From Acetobacteraceae bacterium (GTDB lineage Bacteria > Pseudomonadota > Alphaproteobacteria > Acetobacterales > Acetobacteraceae): 6,120 nucleotides of DNA. The notes beneath the pieces were generated by a model. The model saw only the letters and a program-made list of their open reading frames with translations, was not told where the DNA came from and did not search any database. Position numbers and translations under genes: made by a program. This document shows positions 6,099 to 6,120 of this stretch, one piece after another. The stretch is taken from contig JAFAHH010000874.1 in the NCBI GenBank assembly GCA_019237355.1, positions 1-6,120 on the forward strand, read 5' to 3'. Within the stretch, counting starts at the first letter, position 1. Every line of letters starts with the position of its first letter.

Positions 6099-6118
6099 CC
6101 ATTTTGCGCGCAAAATGG
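6099..6118. repeat. perfect 20-bp palindrome at the right edge
   Basis: CCATTTTGCGCGCAAAATGG equals its own reverse complement with no mismatch and no spacer. The GCGCGC centre is flanked by A/T-runs (TTTT/AAAA). It sits outside any gene and 2 nt from the window end. It could be a dimeric-protein operator or part of an insertion-sequence end whose body lies to the right. Confidence 0.8.
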
Positions 6119-6120
6119 AA

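Noticed and set aside
1..6120. tRNA genes, CRISPR arrays, toxin-antitoxin or phage-defence systems
   Set aside because: I found no cloverleaf-like sequence, no regularly spaced repeats and no recognisable defence-domain motifs on either strand.

Overview
The window is GC-rich DNA, and every confident protein resembles alphaproteobacterial families. The mix fits an acid-tolerant or PHB-cycling alphaproteobacterium: a 3-hydroxybutyrate-oligomer hydrolase, an ACS-type MFS porter, a HupE/UreJ-type protein, and small lipoproteins with clean lipoboxes. Acetobacteraceae or Rhizobiales-like is a guess from general family resemblance. No rRNA, tRNA, CRISPR array or complete insertion sequence is visible.

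Layout. 3-260 (+) holds the 3' end of an unidentified gene that enters from the left edge. 332-602 (+) is a decayed fragment of a HupE/UreJ_2 membrane protein, cut at its 5' end and frameshifted. Its tail overlaps, tail to tail, a two-gene minus-strand unit: a YbhB/YbcL (PEBP) protein at 1547-1095, followed 10 nt later by a YbaK-type aminoacyl-tRNA deacylase at 1084-569. About 580 nt without a convincing gene follow (1548-2129). A plus-strand pair comes next: a small predicted lipoprotein (2130-2588) and an MFS transporter (2663-3874) that seems to lack TM3. A second, unrelated small lipoprotein (4526-4053) runs on the minus strand, converging with the MFS gene. After roughly 480 nt of gene-poor DNA there is a 5'-truncated 3-hydroxybutyrate oligomer hydrolase (about 5012-5917), which also appears to have lost an internal block. 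The last 200 nt hold several inverted repeats, ending in a perfect 20-bp palindrome at 6099-6118.

How it fits together. I see no coherent multi-gene system. The main pattern is erosion: three metabolic or transport genes (HupE/UreJ, MFS, PHB-oligomer hydrolase) are each damaged by truncation, frameshift or in-frame deletion. They lie between intact small genes (YbaK, YbhB, two lipoproteins) and gene-poor spacers. This suggests a degrading or recombined accessory region. Assembly or sequencing error is an alternative, though less natural for the in-frame deletions. The most useful novel material is the pair of unnamed lipoprotein families and the end-of-window palindrome.
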